64,000 bases of DNA from Haliclona indistincta (GCA_964017065.1 OZ024787.1:11326989-11390988), one strand, 5' to 3'; positions 1-12,782 are shown, counted from the stretch's first letter. Notes: generated by a model not told the origin, from the sequence alone. Program-made: numbers and translations.

Positions 1-393
1 AAGACTAGCAACACGCGTAAAAGCTCGCTTTATCGTGTACAACTGTTTACATGTGGACCCGATCCAGATTCAATCCACCTCCGGATGTGGATTTAGCAAT
101 CCGGATAGCCTTGCGTTCACACGCAGTTCGATCTGGATTAGAAACATCGTATTAACGGGGCTTATGAAAGCCTCTGTTCTCATAGAAGTCCAAGATGGCC
201 GTCAAGGTGAGCAAGCCATAACTCGAGAACGAAGGATCTTTAGCAAAATCCACAAGTCACATGGCAAGCCATTGTCGTGCTTATCATGCTCATAACCTTA
301 CCAGCACATAGAAATGATCGCTGATCTCTGCAGCTCGATGGTCAGAATGAATGAACAAGTGCGTGAGTAACCCGCGCATGTGCCGAGGGTTAA
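1..393 (-). mobile_element. Terminal fragment of a TTAA-flanked repeat
   Basis: Read on the minus strand this matches the left end of the element that starts at 52803: the same order of motifs is present (CCGAGGG end, a GAGCTGCAGAG-like stretch, the 'caagccattgtc' stretch). The end CCGAGGG is followed directly by TTAA at 390-393. The other end lies outside the window. No transposase is visible. Confidence 0.6.
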
Positions 394-1190
394 TAACACT
401 CCACTACGAACCTATAGGGACCTAGGTGTTGCAAAAACCATTTGAATCTGCCGCTAATAGAGCACTTATTTTAGATGCGCAATGAAGCCATTAACGTAAA
501 AAGATGATACTGTGCCGAGCCACCATTGCTGACTAGTTCTGTTGCTGCTATAGTTTTCTGAAATGTGAAATCACTTTAGGATCCAATTTTGCAGTCTCAA
601 TCAAGCAAGCAAGAAACCATGCAATTGACCAGTGAGCTGACAATCAACCAGTTCAAGGGGTTAACCGAGATGTTATTATGCTAGCTAGCTACATGAAAAT
701 GCTTATGCACCTTGTAGTACACTATTATGAGTCATATAATTATGGGCTCCGACCTGACTTTTTGTTAACATGACTGCGCCTCATAAATGTAGCACCAGGA
801 GTATAATAGGGGAAGGAGCATCCAACTTGGTTCTAACGAAACTAAAGCCCACCGCATGTGCAGGAAAATTTAGTTCCTTCTATTGTAAGGAAGGGCCTCA
901 TAAGATGGCGGTCGTGGTTCTGCCCGAATGCTGGCTTGTTTTAGTTAGAGATTAGGACGAAGCATAGATGAATGTAAACAGCGAGCCACAATACACAAAG
1001 AAATGCTCCAAGTCCTAAGTAGCAACAGCGCATGGTGGTAGACTTTATTACTACGTGGGATATGAGAGTAGTTATACTCTCCTTCCTCTTATACACTCCT
1101 GGTACAACTTATTAGAGAAGTCAATGCATGCTCAGACTTCCAATACGCACAAAAGATACCAGCTCTAGGATAGTGTGAATATTTTTTTAC

Positions 1191-3723
1191 CTGGTGTTCC
1201 AATGTATTCTGGTAGTGTTGGTAAGTCAAGTAATGGTAACTGATACTGTTCAATTGTTCTAGGATCATGCCATTGAGTGGCATGAGTGTCTACATGAGGA
1301 GAGCATTAGAGATCCATTTGCGCATTACTTACTTACTGTGATCAACATAGAACACATGTCCACTGGGCGTTATATTTGCCTCCCAACCATCCTTTTACAG
1401 AAGGGACAGTCAGAGTAATAAACAAGGAGCTACTAATCACTCACTGGTAATGGAACTAGTACTTCCTCAGTTGTAGTCTGAACAGCTATTTCACTGACAC
1501 TCTCCTGTCTGATGGTCTCTATCAATTCTTTCGCACCAATGCCCCTTCCGCTTTTTTCTGCTAGCATGGCTGACAGAGATTTTTCTCTCATCAATAACAC
1601 TAGCAATAATTACATGAAGATTAATTTTTTTATAAAAATAATTCTCACATTCATTAGCTGTCTTAAGCTCCTCTTCATAGCACTGCAGTCTAGTGAGCAA
1701 GTCTGCCTTGTCAGTGTTGTCACTGGTCAGTTTATCACATTTTCTCTCTATGGTATAATTAGATCAATTTATAGTGTGACCGTGGATAGGAAAAGGGGCA
1801 ATTGTTGCATTTTAAAACATTGTGCTATTTTTGCTGTACACAATGACACCTTGCATGAAGCAATATGCGTCCCACTTACGAGGCTATAGTTGTAAACGTG
1901 CATGCGTTCAAGAAGAGAAAGATGAATTTTGGGTTGCCGAATGTGCCAGGTATACTATAATATGAATTTCGTGCACACGAATGCTAGGTAACACCATAGT
2001 AAGGAACGAGTGCCAGTTCAAAGCTTTCTTGGGGTTTATAAGCTCTGTAATATAATTTTATTTGCCTTGCGTCTAAGCCAAGCTTTGTTGCACTAACAAC
2101 AAGTTTTGCTTGGTATGCAGGTGCCTAGACAATCTCCATTGGTATAGTAACCGTTGACACAATCAATACAGCATTGCCATTTCGCATGATCAATGGAAAC
2201 ACAAGTGGCTGAAACTAAAAATTTTACAGAGGAAGACCGAGTGCGAACAAGCATATCTCTAGTTTTCAAAACAAGGCATGTTTTCACTAGTGCATTAATC
2301 TCAGATACCACATACAATCAATTTTTGTGCACGTACGGGTCAAATACAACCACAAGTATAAGTCATACAAGTACCTTGTTTTGATCTCAATGCACTATTT
2401 ACTTCTTCAGCCAGTGTCTGCATCTGCTCAACTTGTGACATAGCACTGACGAGTGGTACTAGTAAGTGAGGCTCTTCCTCCAGTCCAAGAGTCTTCAGGA
2501 ATGAGCTGCCAGTGACATTACTGGAGGACAACTGAGCTATCTTCTCATCTGATATCAGAGCAGAGTAGCTGAGTTGAGTCAGGAGAGAATGACATGTGTG
2601 CTCATCAGAGACTGCTTCAACCAGACCATGGTAGAAATCAGTGTATATCTTCTTCAGTGTTGGAATATCCTTGAAGAAAAATAATATAAACAAAAACTTC
2701 ATCTCAAATTTCTATACATGTACTATAGTTACATAGATTTGTACCATAGCAGCCTTGAAGATCAAAGGCACCGTCAGAAAAATATGGCATTATTATTCCC
2801 TGCAATGAGGTATACTCGGGTATAGGGAAAATCCCTAACAGTAAAGCCACTAATAACTTCATAAGGGAGTGGTTTGCCCGTACCTAAGGCAGGGCAGGCC
2901 TAAGTATATAATTTTGCTTTTATACGCAGTTGTCTCACAGATGCTAATGGGACCTCATAAACGGCCTACACCCTAACATTATATATGGTATACACACCTG
3001 GTAGGCATGAAAAACACTACTACATACTTACCTCCTCTAGAGTGCTAGGGAAGATAACCCTTCCACCTACTGTCACCTCCTCCACTCCAGCATTTTTGAA
3101 TACTGCTGCATTCTGTTGAATCAGCTTTTCCAATTCACTTGAGTGAGCCTCAGGGAAGACCCATGAGATGATCACAGATCCTGGTTCGGCATGCATACGA
3201 ACTAAATACTTGTGACATTCTTGGAATCCTTCTAAGGCAAGGTCTTCAATATCTTTCAGAGTTAGAGGGCTATTCATTTTTCGAGGGATCTTGATGGTGA
3301 CACGTACTCTACCCTTTTGTAAGATAGGCTCCACCTTCTCAACCACAGCTTGTTGGAACCGAGTAACTGTTGTTGCTGTTAGAAACTCCCTCTCAATCTC
3401 TTCATATTTTTCAATAATCTTGTTAAGTGCTTCCTTCTCGTATTCAAAGATATCCAGTAGACTCTTGAGTCTAAAGAGATTGAATGGGTCGATGTGATGG
3501 CCTTGACACAACTGATTTATGAGCTCATCAATGCTTCCACATTCATTGAATTCTTGACTGCCACACACTCGATTGAGGTAAAATTTTGCTTCACTAAGAC
3601 CACCAGTGTAATTGGCAAGTGCACGCCCAAATTTTCTCAGCATGTGGCCAAAGGAACTCTCTAATTCTCGTAATCGACAAAGAACAACAGAATCAGCATG
3701 AACCTCTGCTTCAAACTCCTTAT
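1191..3723 (-). CDS. Gene A, 3' exons: unassigned module, CARD-like domain, coiled coil and WW domain
   Basis: Six exons with matching phases can be read: 3723-3032, 2669-2375, 1747-1649, 1599-1445, 1391-1337 and 1289-1191. The first encodes the family module with the strand motif GSVIISWVFPE. The second encodes a CARD-like helical domain (motifs LKKIYTDFYHGLVEAVSDE and SSNVTGSSFLKTLGLEEE). The third and fourth give a charged coiled coil (DLLTRLQCYEEELKTANE). The last two form a WW domain, from DGWEANITPSG through VFYVDH to THATQWHDPR, with both tryptophans and the aromatic core present. WW domains bind proline-rich peptides, and Death/CARD folds mediate homotypic assembly, so an adaptor role is inferred. 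The last exon ends at a GT donor (1190-1189), so the gene should continue to lower coordinates, but no further exon was found. The 5' exons are probably those at 8586-8936. Confidence 0.7.
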
Positions 3724-4118
3724 CTATGCACAACAAAGGGATCATTAGCTAATGCATGACAGAAAATGTACAGGCAATAGCTCACTTGACTTTGCTACAC
3801 ACATGTACAACGACTGTGTAAATTTTAAAAACCCTGGGTATGTAGGCACCTAGCTGAGAGATAAGCTTGTTTTTGTGATCAAAAACCATGGGTTTTACAG
3901 CAGGTGTTTTAAGCGATTCTATAACCTTCTGAGGCTTGATGCTAAAGAGACCTTTAGCAACAACAGAAACGAAGTCTAAGGTGGTAAAGGAACGAAGTCT
4001 AAGGCCCCACTCTCTAATTTGCAATTACTGAGAGAGCCTCAGAGAGGGCCTGGCAACACTCGCAACAAAAACTGTCGCAATTATCCACAAAATCGTAGGA
4101 TCGCAAGCAGGTTATAGC

Positions 4119-6373
4119 TAGAGCTGACGATAGTGCTACTATCACTGTCATGATCGATAGTTTTGAAGATATCACGATATGAGAAGTATTGCGATAGCTA
4201 ACGTAATAACTAACTATACTATAATAACTTGTTTGAAAAGTATGCACAAAAAATAAAAAAATACTATTGAAGGTTTTCCGCTAAAAAAACCAGCATGTTA
4301 ACTGATGATGGGTCCAAGCAGGTCCTCTTCCGATTTACTATATGACCAGCTGAACTAAATACACGTTCAGACGGAACACTAGTTGCTGGTACGCATAAAT
4401 ATTTACGAGCAAGATGTACGAGAAGTGGATATCTGCTTGCATTCATCTTCCACCACTTTAACGGATCCCCACTATAATGAGGCTCTGATGAATATCTTGC
4501 AATTTCTGCCTTGATCTTCTCATGGATACCTTGAACAGTGGGAGCTGCTTGTAAGTCATCTTGAACTGAATGCATAATATCGTCTATTAGATTCATTAAT
4601 TGATGTTCACCTTTTCTTCTTTTTTCAGGTGGCTCCTCTCTTGTAGTAGTTGCTGAAGCAGGAGGCTCAGGGTGGGTAGAATCATAAACTTTTGCTAAAT
4701 CCCTTTCCATTGCTTGTACTAGATCATTCTTGTCGCTCAAAGAAAGGAAAGGTAAACTTTTCAACCGAGGGTCAAGGAAAGCTGCTTGGCTAAGTAGTAG
4801 CATAACATCGTCTGAGTATCGCTGCTGTAAGTCTGTGAGCATTTCCTGTTTCATTCTTTTTCCTAACCGTGTGTCTGTAGATGCTTGAACTAAGTGAGAA
4901 TTCAACAATTTGAAAAGAATTGGGCGTACAGTTGAGATAGTGACCCATTTCTCTCCACCGATTGCTTCAGTGATCTTCACAAGAGGCTTCATGATTTCTA
5001 CATATGTTTCCATTGTTTGAAATTCATTATCAGATGGCATGAGATCGGTTTTTTTTTAACTCTAGAAGTGTCGCACACACTGGTTGCTGTTGCTCAATAA
5101 CTCTTGCGACCATATAATAAGCTGAGTTCCACCTCGTTGAAACATCTTGAAGAAGGCTATGAGTTGGGTGCGACAGGCTTTCTTGCTTTTGTTTCAGTAA
5201 GTAAGACGATTTTGACGAGTGGTTAAAATGTGATACCAAGCGACGACATCTAGCAAGCGCTTTAGTAACTTCTGAGATAGAGCATGCCTTTTCAACAGCC
5301 AAATTAAGACAGTGGCTTATACATGGAACTCGTATGTGACCCATCATGTCTATAGCATTAGCTACATTTGAACCGTTATCTGTAGTAAATGAGGTGAGAT
5401 TATTCAGCGAAAGCCTCCACTCTGTAATGATCGACTCCAACTCATCAGCAATATTACTACCTGTGTGAGATTCTGGAAACTCCTTAACTGCCAAAAGATT
5501 GTTGCACAATGCATAGTCTTCATCTAGATAATGCACTGTTAAGCTAATGTAAGCATGCTTTGCTCTGGATGTCCACATATCAGTGGTGCAAGCATACGAG
5601 GTGACAGGAGAAAGTGCCTTTTTAACACGATCTGTTTCTGCTTGGTAAAGTCGAGGAAGGTAGTTGGTAGAGAGTGTTTTTCGATCAGGAGGAACATAAC
5701 GAGGCTCAAATTTCTTCAGCATTGTACGGAAGCCAACATCATTCACTGTATCGATTGGCTGCATGTCCTTAGCTAAAAAATAGCACACTGAGTGTGTCAA
5801 ATCATTCCATCTTGGTGATGATCTTTCAAATGGTGTCGCTTTTTCAAACAAAACATCAATTGTTGCTTGATTTGTGCCACTTGATTGATTTCTCTCCTTA
5901 GGTTTATTGAGCAGATCAAATTGTGTCTTATGGCTAAGTTCGAGGTGGTAGCGAAGGTTAGTTGTGCAACCGGAATACTTCAGCACCTTTGGACAGAGTT
6001 TGCAATGGACAGAAGTCCTCTTCTTCTTATCTGGCTCAATGAATTTACCTATTATTATTATTATAAATAAAATATAGCTGAGATATTCATTTGAGTGCTT
6101 ACCATTGATTGCAGGAAACCCAAAGTACTTCCATACTTCACTGGTAGCCCCAGAAAGAGGGAGGTAGTCAGTGTCTGAACTAGAAGCCATATTCAGTTAT
6201 TCACTATCAGCTGTCAAAACTTCTGTCACAACAGTTGCGATCGCATGTTTCAGTATTGCGCATGCGTAAACATGACCACGTGGCAATCGATTGAATTCAA
6301 TTATACAATCGTGATAGTGATAGTAAAATAATATCGCGATCATCGCATATTTCGATACTATCGCTCAGCTCTA
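4119..6373 (-). mobile_element. hAT transposon (2255 bp) in the long intron of gene A
   Basis: The ends are inverted: TAGAGCTGACGATAGT at 4119 and, on the other strand, TAGAGCTGAGCGATAGT ending at 6373. They are flanked by 8-bp target duplications GTTATAGC (4111-4118) and GTTATAAC (6374-6381), matching at 7 of 8 positions. Eight-bp duplications are the hallmark of hAT elements. The element carries a BED-finger transposase. It lies between the Death exon at 8.6-8.9 kb and the module exon at 3.0-3.7 kb of the proposed gene A, that is, inside an intron. Confidence 0.9.
4264..6190 (-). pseudogene. hAT transposase, ZBED type, with one homopolymer frameshift
   Basis: The N-terminal part (from 6190) has a BED zinc finger (C-x2-C at HCKLCPKV, then H-x4-H in RYHLELSH). 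The middle holds RNase H-fold transposase signatures (TTDMWTSRAKHAYISLTVHY, FTTDNGSNVANAIDMMGH, CISHCLNLAVEKA). The C-terminus is the hAT dimerisation region (WWKMNASRYPLLVHLARKYL, ATSVPSERVFSSAG). A 54-nt intron (6102-6049, GTAAGC...ATAATAG) is implied because removing it restores a continuous finger region; it has no stop, so it can also be read through. At 5049-5057 a run of nine T (A on the coding strand) splits the gene into two frames; one base fewer would join them. It is therefore either a recently disabled copy or an indel error in a homopolymer. Confidence 0.88.
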
Positions 6374-6971
6374 GTTATAACTTATAGCGCGCGAAATCCA
6401 TCGCGCACTTTTGCTTGACGTACAACGTAACCTTTCTTATACTTGCGTACTGCCGAGGTGCCATGTGTTAACCATTTTGTAGCCCAAGAAGCTCGAGAAT
6501 ACTGCTCCTATGGCTACTCAACAAAGTGCTCAAGGTAGTAGAGTCTCCATACAAGTCACCAGAGGCGAATGACAGCGCGTTGCTGAAAGACGGCAGTGTA
6601 ATTTTGTGCATGTGCATGCATTTTTGATGACGCCATCTTGTTGCTATGGTGTTGCTATGTGATGTCACTTCCTGAAAAATACTAGTATTGCCCATGATCG
6701 ATATACGGGATATAATCACTGAGTAAAGTGCCTTTGATCTTACGGTCACCTGGGCTACAATACTGCATAAATCTTTGTTTCACTCCGTGGTGGCTTGTCT
6801 CAGTAGTACTAGGATGCTCTTTGCAAACCAGCAAGAATGAGCAGACAAAGGCTTACGTTAGAGCGATGGTATTGGAATGGGCAGGGCATCACGTAACCAT
6901 AGATACAAAAAATTTTCTTGGGTGCCATTTTTGTCGCGAGTATAACAAGGCCATCAAACTTCTATTGCTAA

Positions 6972-7560
6972 CTAGAGTTCTAATGAACACATACCCGTGC
7001 GCTGAGCTAAGATGTACATAGTTAGTACATGACTACTCCAGCATTACTGCAACAGCCCATAGTCATTAGACGGCTCAAGATAAATTGATAATAGCATAGC
7101 TACCATACATGCACTAACAGACAACAGTTGATTGGCACATCACAGAAGGCCTCAAGAAGACCGATACCTTATGATCAAAGGCCTCAAGAAGTTTAACCAT
7201 GGGTTTGACGTACGGTACATGTGAGACTAATTAAGTGCAAGCCATGACTTCGATATGGAGGTTGCGTGACCACCCACAATGGCGTAAATTGCTCTAACAA
7301 GCTTAAGGACACGTAGCTTAATTATTTTAGAAAACCATGGATTAGCCGCTCGAGCAAGGCTTGCCAGCACAGAAAACATCTTCATAGGACTATAAATTAA
7401 GTGAAGAAGCTACAGAGAGTGTTTTCGTGGAGATTTTCGAGTGGTAATTAAGACACAAACAGGCGTGTTTTTGACAACACACATATACATACATAATATA
7501 ATGATACATTATGTAGACGGACACAAGTGCATAACCCTGGCGCATATACTGCGCACGGCC
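6972..7560. repeat. Dispersed repeat, also present at 59466-59801
   Basis: The segment starts near 'aatgaacacatacccgtgcgctg' and ends near 'acggacacaagtgcataaccctggcgc'. Both end motifs recur in the same order around the 336-bp insertion in gene D at 59466-59801. This copy is longer. No coding capacity was recognised, and the boundaries are approximate. Confidence 0.45.
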
Positions 7561-7652
7561 GGTAATAATGAGAGGGGTGTGTCCTTGGGAGGAGGCTATC
7601 TCTTAGTAGGCATGGTCAATATGGACTCCTGCTAGCAGGTACATGTAGGCAC

Positions 7653-8397
7653 CAGAGATTATTAATACTACGTAACTGGGATAAGAAACTGTCAATCAAA
7701 ATATATTGCAAGAGGTGGACCCATGTGCGTTTCGCGTTTCGTCAAACAACCACAAAGAACGCGCAGATATGGAGTTTGTATGAACTCTTGCTCGCATTAG
7801 CACTTGCTCTTGGGACGAAAGGAGCGCGTTTCTTCACTACTAGTGCCTTCTAGTCGAAGACTATCAAGGTTTTATTGGTTATAGACAACGGGCGCAAGTC
7901 ATGTTGACAAGGCAAAATCTGTGTGAGTGGCGATGTAAAAGAAAGTTTGTAAACACATCAATGACTTCGTGAGATGCCTGTTGCAGTTCCTGCCTAGTTT
8001 ATTGTAAAGTTCAAGTACTGGTGCGTGTAAATAGATACATTTTGGGCTTCTTGATGCTTTGGATTCGCACCAGCGACGGTTAAAGACATTTTTTGGTCCC
8101 ACTTTTGTGAACACAACCGTACAAAATCTGTGGGCTTGGTATTCGCTTTCACAGTATCTGTAGTTAGGTAGATGATTGGATTGTGTAAATATCATAATTC
8201 AAGCTCTGTAACTTGTCCACAACCACAGTTTTTTAACGAAGAAAGCTCGTACATCACGTTACAGGCGGACGCCTGACCAGGTCACTCAATGCCGTAATAC
8301 ATTTTCACAAGTATGACATCATCACAAGCGAAACGCGCATAGTGACACAAGATTGTCACAGTTTTTTATCCCGGTTACGTAGTATTAATAATCTCTG
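7653..8397. mobile_element. Non-autonomous inverted-repeat element (MITE), about 745 bp
   Basis: Inverted ends share CAGAGATTATTAATACTACG (7653 inward, and the reverse complement ending at 8397), continuing with GTAAC, GGGATAA and AAACTGT. The 7-bp sequence TAGGCAC flanks both sides, consistent with a target duplication. Interior ORFs are short and unrecognised. It lies in the proposed long intron upstream of the hAT element. Confidence 0.75.
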
Positions 8398-8585
8398 TAG
8401 GCACGTACGTACTATATAATACTAGCTGCTCCAAACCAGAACTAAGGACCTAACGCTATGTGCATGACACACTGAGGGTTTTGTGAAATCATTTGATTTG
8501 TGCCCAAGCGAGAACATAAATTAAACTTGCTCTGTCTAACAGACCTCAGAATAAGATGAAACATATCTTTGGTTATAATCTTTAC

Positions 8586-8936
8586 CTTCTTGATTGCCAT
8601 CTTTAATCAGCAAAAACTTTCCCTTCACTCTCGCTGCTAGTTCAAGATTATTGGTTTGCTTCAGAGCTTGTACCACTTGCTTCCATGAGGCGTCTGCATC
8701 AGCTTTTAGCCACACGCTGTACATGGAGATCTTCCAGCTTTCTACCTTGTCGTACGGTTGCTGTACTTTAATACAGTCTAGCTCGCTCACAGGAATGCCC
8801 AGCGCCACACCGAACACGTACCAGTCAGTGACATTCTTCAGTTCCTCGCTTAACAGCTTCACCGTTAGACGAGAAATATCTATAGCAAAAAATTATGATC
8901 TTTCGATCTTGTGATGATAAACTTACTGTCAGACAT
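8586..8936 (-). CDS. Gene A, 5' exons: start micro-exon and Death domain
   Basis: Exon 1 is the 10-nt coding micro-exon 8936-8927 (ATG TCT GAC A, then GTAAGT). Exon 2, 8879-8586, follows a TATAG acceptor and encodes a Death domain: LLSEELKNVTDWYVFGVALG, a mid-helix WKISMYSVWLKADADASW, and the last helix VVQALKQTNNLELAARV. Exon 2 ends in phase 1 at GAAG/GTAAAG. The module exon at 3723 begins with AT AAG in the complementary phase, the same junction as in genes C and D, so the two segments most likely form one gene across a ~4.9-kb intron that holds the hAT element. Death domains assemble with other death-fold proteins in innate immune or apoptotic signalling. Confidence 0.72.
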
Positions 8937-9060
8937 CTCTGCACTCTAGATCTGCAGTGACCAGGCCGAATGGCACTGGCGACACTACTGGATACCGTCA
9001 ACTGATTCCTGAGCAAGTCAAGTAAGCTAGCTAACTTCGAATTCATAGACTTATCAGTAG

Positions 9061-9892
9061 CTATAGCCTAGCTGCCCGGAATAGGAAAGGTATCTCCCCA
9101 TGCACGTGCCACACGAAAAGCAGATCACGTGAATGAAAGGGCGGGATCTTCCTTCCAAGAGTTAGACATTTTTCAAGTAAGCTAAAGCAATATTCTTGAT
9201 CAGAGAAACCATCAATTCAAATCAATTATATTTACAAAGAAATCAGTGATAATGTGCAATGTGTTGCTAACACAATAGTTTTTGTGATATGTGAATAACT
9301 ATAAGCAATAGAATCATGTTCCAGACAGCAGTTATTTCAGATTGTACATCAGCTATAGCAGAGGTGATCACAACTTGATCCACAAACTAGTCATCTAGTA
9401 CATTACTGGATTCTATGAGAAAATGACAGTGCTAAAGAAAAAAGACAATAATTTTACTGTAAGCTGCATCCAACAATTGACTAACCTGCGGTCTAGTCTG
9501 CTGTGTGTGTACAGTAGGAGCTGATCATAATATGATGTATTAGTTTACATCGTGCGAACTATAGGGAAAGATAGTCATGTTATCAACATTTGTGAGGTCA
9601 GGTGATCTATACTAACTAGTCATGTGATCAAACAATAACTTGGTATAATGAACAAATTGATCAATGGTACAAACCAGGAGCACATAATAAACTGAATGCA
9701 ATAGTCCCAATACAACTAGCATTTTAGTGAAAAGTAATTGAAAAACTCTTTTTGTTTGTTTGGCTAGCTTGTATTAGCAGTATTGACAGTGGGAGGAACC
9801 TTTGCATGCTGCCATCAGGAGTGCTCATGCTGCCATATAAGGGAAAGCTGTTATACAGTCTCAAGTGCTTGTCTGAAACATTATAGTAGTAT
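9061..9892. other. Intergenic AT-rich stretch, nothing recognised
   Basis: No open frame longer than about 60 codons with recognisable motifs, no strong inverted repeat and no tandem repeat was seen. Confidence 0.5.
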
Positions 9893-10422
9893 CAAGGGCG
9901 TATAGAGAAAGAGGGCATGCAACCGTCAATCACTCTGTAGGATAGCGAAATATTAATTGTTACTAAAAATAAACAACAACTACATCTGTATCTAAACGGC
10001 GACGTATATAGTCACCTAGTGACAGTAGTAGCTGCTCGCCCTTGTCTGTAACCGCTAGACGATTGCTTGTCGCTAAATGCGCGAGGGGAGGCACACTAGT
10101 CGCGCATTCTTCAAGCTGGAAATCTGAAATTCGTGAGACTGTCGCTGCCCGCTACTCTATAGCTTGCGTTTGGAAGAAAGCCAAGAGCAGCAGTGGATCG
10201 TTGTAGGAGAACACCGGCGTAAGACTGGTACCGCTGTGCCGGGACAGGCTGTATCTGCCGAGTCTCTGCATGATCTGACTGAATAAGCGTCATTAGTTAC
10301 CGCCTACTTTTTTCTATGTCAGCAATTGATGGGCGTAACTTCTAATTTTAGTAACAATTAATATTTCGCTATCCTACGGGAATGATTGACGGTTGCATGC
10401 CCTCTTTCTCTATACGCCCTTG
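9893..10422. mobile_element. Non-autonomous inverted-repeat element, 530 bp
   Basis: Long inverted ends of about 80 bp begin CAAGGGCGTATAGAGAAAG and end with the reverse complement at 10422. The two arms differ at only a few sites (for example CACTCTGTAGG against CATTCCCGTAGG). The 7-bp direct repeat GTAGTAT flanks both ends. No transposase is visible in the ~360-bp core. Confidence 0.82.
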
Positions 10423-10714
10423 GTAGTATAATGGGACTACTGGAGTTGACACTCCTTTCTTGTTATAGAAACCAAAAGGTTACATAACAATTATTATCAT
10501 CAATGTACATTCTTAACTCACCTTTGTGTTTGTGATGGTAAATTGCAGGTAGGGACACTAGGGTGTAGATAAGTTGTGGATTGTAGATGGGTCTGTGTGT
10601 ATAGCTATACTCAATTCTTGTGACCTATGGAAAGGAATTGAGTAATTACCAGATCAGTACAACTTCTTATGGGCTCCTGTTAATAGTGATGTATCAAACC
10701 AATGCGGATATAGC

Positions 10715-11699
10715 ATTAATTGTTATCAAGGTACGCCAATCAGTTGGACGTACTTTACACCCAAATCCATTAGGAAAAGAGGTGGTCTGGTTGGTAGTCT
10801 CGCAAGGGCCACTCCCCCAATGGCACAAACAAACGAACAAACAGCCCACATATAGTCTCATGGTCAACGATTGTCTCATTGTCTACAGTCACCAGCCCAA
10901 GCTGCATATCTGACACCATTGGCCTGATCCACAGACTTGTGGATACTGTAACAGATCATTACACAGATGTACATAGTCTTAGACACTAAGTGGTAGTTAT
11001 GGTTTGATTGTGGTGTGCCCGGGAGTGTTACGTTGGTTTATACCTACGATCCCTATCAGTGGAGCTAACAAAGGCTGACATGATTCATTGGGGGAGTTTG
11101 CCACTGGCAATGGCCCAGGCGAGTATCACGCTCTCACGAGCGGAGTAGAACAGACAACACAAACAGTATACAAACAAATACACTACAAGTAACAGTTATG
11201 TGAAAGGAGAGGGTGGGAGGGAAAGAGACACACAGCCAGAGTGGGGTGAACGACCATGTGCCAGCTGACCACACCCCAGACGTCTACGCATGCGCCCGTT
11301 TGCCTAGGGGGAGCGTCCCTTGCACAATTAACTACATTTAACTTCCAACCTAAATGAACAATTAATTGTTATCAAGGTACGCCAATCAGTTGGACGTACT
11401 TTACACCCAAATCCATTAGGAAAAGAGGTGGTCTGGTTGGTAGTCTCGCAAGGGCCACTCCCCCAATGGCACAAACAAACGAACAAACAGCCCACATATA
11501 GTCTCATGGTCAACGATTGTCTCATTGTCTACAGTCACCAGCCCAAGCTGCATATCAGACACCATTGGCCTGATCCACAGACTTGTGGATACTGTAACAG
11601 ATCATTACACAGATGTACATAGTCTTAGACACTAAGTGGTAGTTATGGTTTGATTGTGGTGTGCCCGGGAGTGTTACGTTGGTTTATACCTACGATCCC
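10715..11699 (-). repeat. Terminal repeat complex B1-A2-B2 of the Ngaro element
   Basis: B2 is 10715-11053 and B1 is 11361-11699. They are the same length (339 bp) and differ at about one site (ATCTGAC against ATCAGAC). A2 is 11219-11361 and matches A1 at 16307-16449. Positions 11054-11218 form a spacer with no counterpart elsewhere in the element. B1 and A2 share or abut at base 11361. Confidence 0.92.
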
Positions 11700-11858
11700 A
11701 CTGGTGTGCAACACCAACACTCCCAAACACGTGTGATAGGAATCATGTGAACATTGATATCAAACCTGAAATAACTAAAATTAGAAAAACAATAGGAAAT
11801 TAGGAGTGAAGGGTGCAGTACAAAAACAAAATTGTGAATGCAAAATTATGATGTGACA

Positions 11859-12782
11859 TTAGGTCTGATGCTGTAGGAGACGTACAGAGTTGGCTGCAAT
11901 TGTGACGACTGGTGGACGAATGTATCTTGTGAAAACTGACGATTTCCAGCGACCCAGTGACTTGATTGTGGAGTCGGGAATGTTCGCTTGAGCCGCAGCG
12001 GTGGCGGCGCCGATACGGAAGCTATGACCATTGTAGCGGGACACAATGAAGCCAGAGCAGTGCGGAGAGAGGAGACTAAGAAAGAACGAGATAGTGGGTT
12101 GCCAGATTTCAGAATGAAAAGGGGCCCAGGGGTTGGGGGTCTAATGGCTAGGTAATTCAGTAGGGATATAACAGGGCATATGATGTCGTCCGTTTTGCCC
12201 AGATGTAGGGTCACTCCGGCACCAAAAACGTCAGTTTTGCTGTGTCTGAGCGTGATATGTACTATCGATGGGTTTGACTTATCATCAATAGCAACATCAC
12301 AAAGGGACAACATTGATGGATGATATGTGGTCCATGAGTCGCAGGTAAATTCTCCCGATCTGAGGAACCCAAAGAATCCTACACAGCATGCAGCCCACAA
12401 ACATATGGAATCGTGATTATGTGATTGCCTTGACCAATAGCAGTACAGAAGCCGTAAAATATATGGAGAAATAGGTAGACGTTGAGGTCGAGTAGCAGGA
12501 GGAAGAGAGCGGTGGCAGCCACGAAGTACATAATGAAGACGAGAGCAAGAATTTAACGTAGGATCAGGTCCACCGTCAAGCAGTTGACGGTGACGTAGTG
12601 CACAAAGATATTGACGAACAGAGCTATATGTGAGTCCTTCTTGGATGAGGAATGCAACGAAACGACACAATGTTAATTCACTAAGGGGAAATGCTAATAA
12701 GTTATACATAGTGCAAAAAGCTAAGTAGCGGTTGACACCAGAGTTGTAGCTGCTAATGGTTGAGGGGGAGAGACCTGCGTTA
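11859..12782 (-). pseudogene. Ngaro tyrosine recombinase, frameshifted
   Basis: The N-terminal SAM-like part begins around STISSYNSGVNRYLAF (near 12770) and continues in a long frame to about 12050. The catalytic arginine of box I is in GFFGFLRSGEF. The C-terminal catalytic block NGHSFRIGAATAAAQ (H-x-x-R), then GRWKSSVFTRYI (W and nucleophile Y), lies in another frame that ends at 11859. A single-base shift between about 12070 and 12045 separates the two. All R-HxxR-Y residues are therefore encoded but not in one frame. The recombinase would integrate the circular cDNA. Confidence 0.88.

Noticed and set aside
1512..1889. Plus-strand 125-codon ORF
   Set aside because: It is antisense to the phase-matched coiled-coil exons of gene A and has no recognised motif.
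3782..4247. Two minus-strand ORFs next to the module exon of gene A
   Set aside because: One overlaps the hAT end and neither has splice signals or motifs matching the family exons. They are taken as intron sequence.
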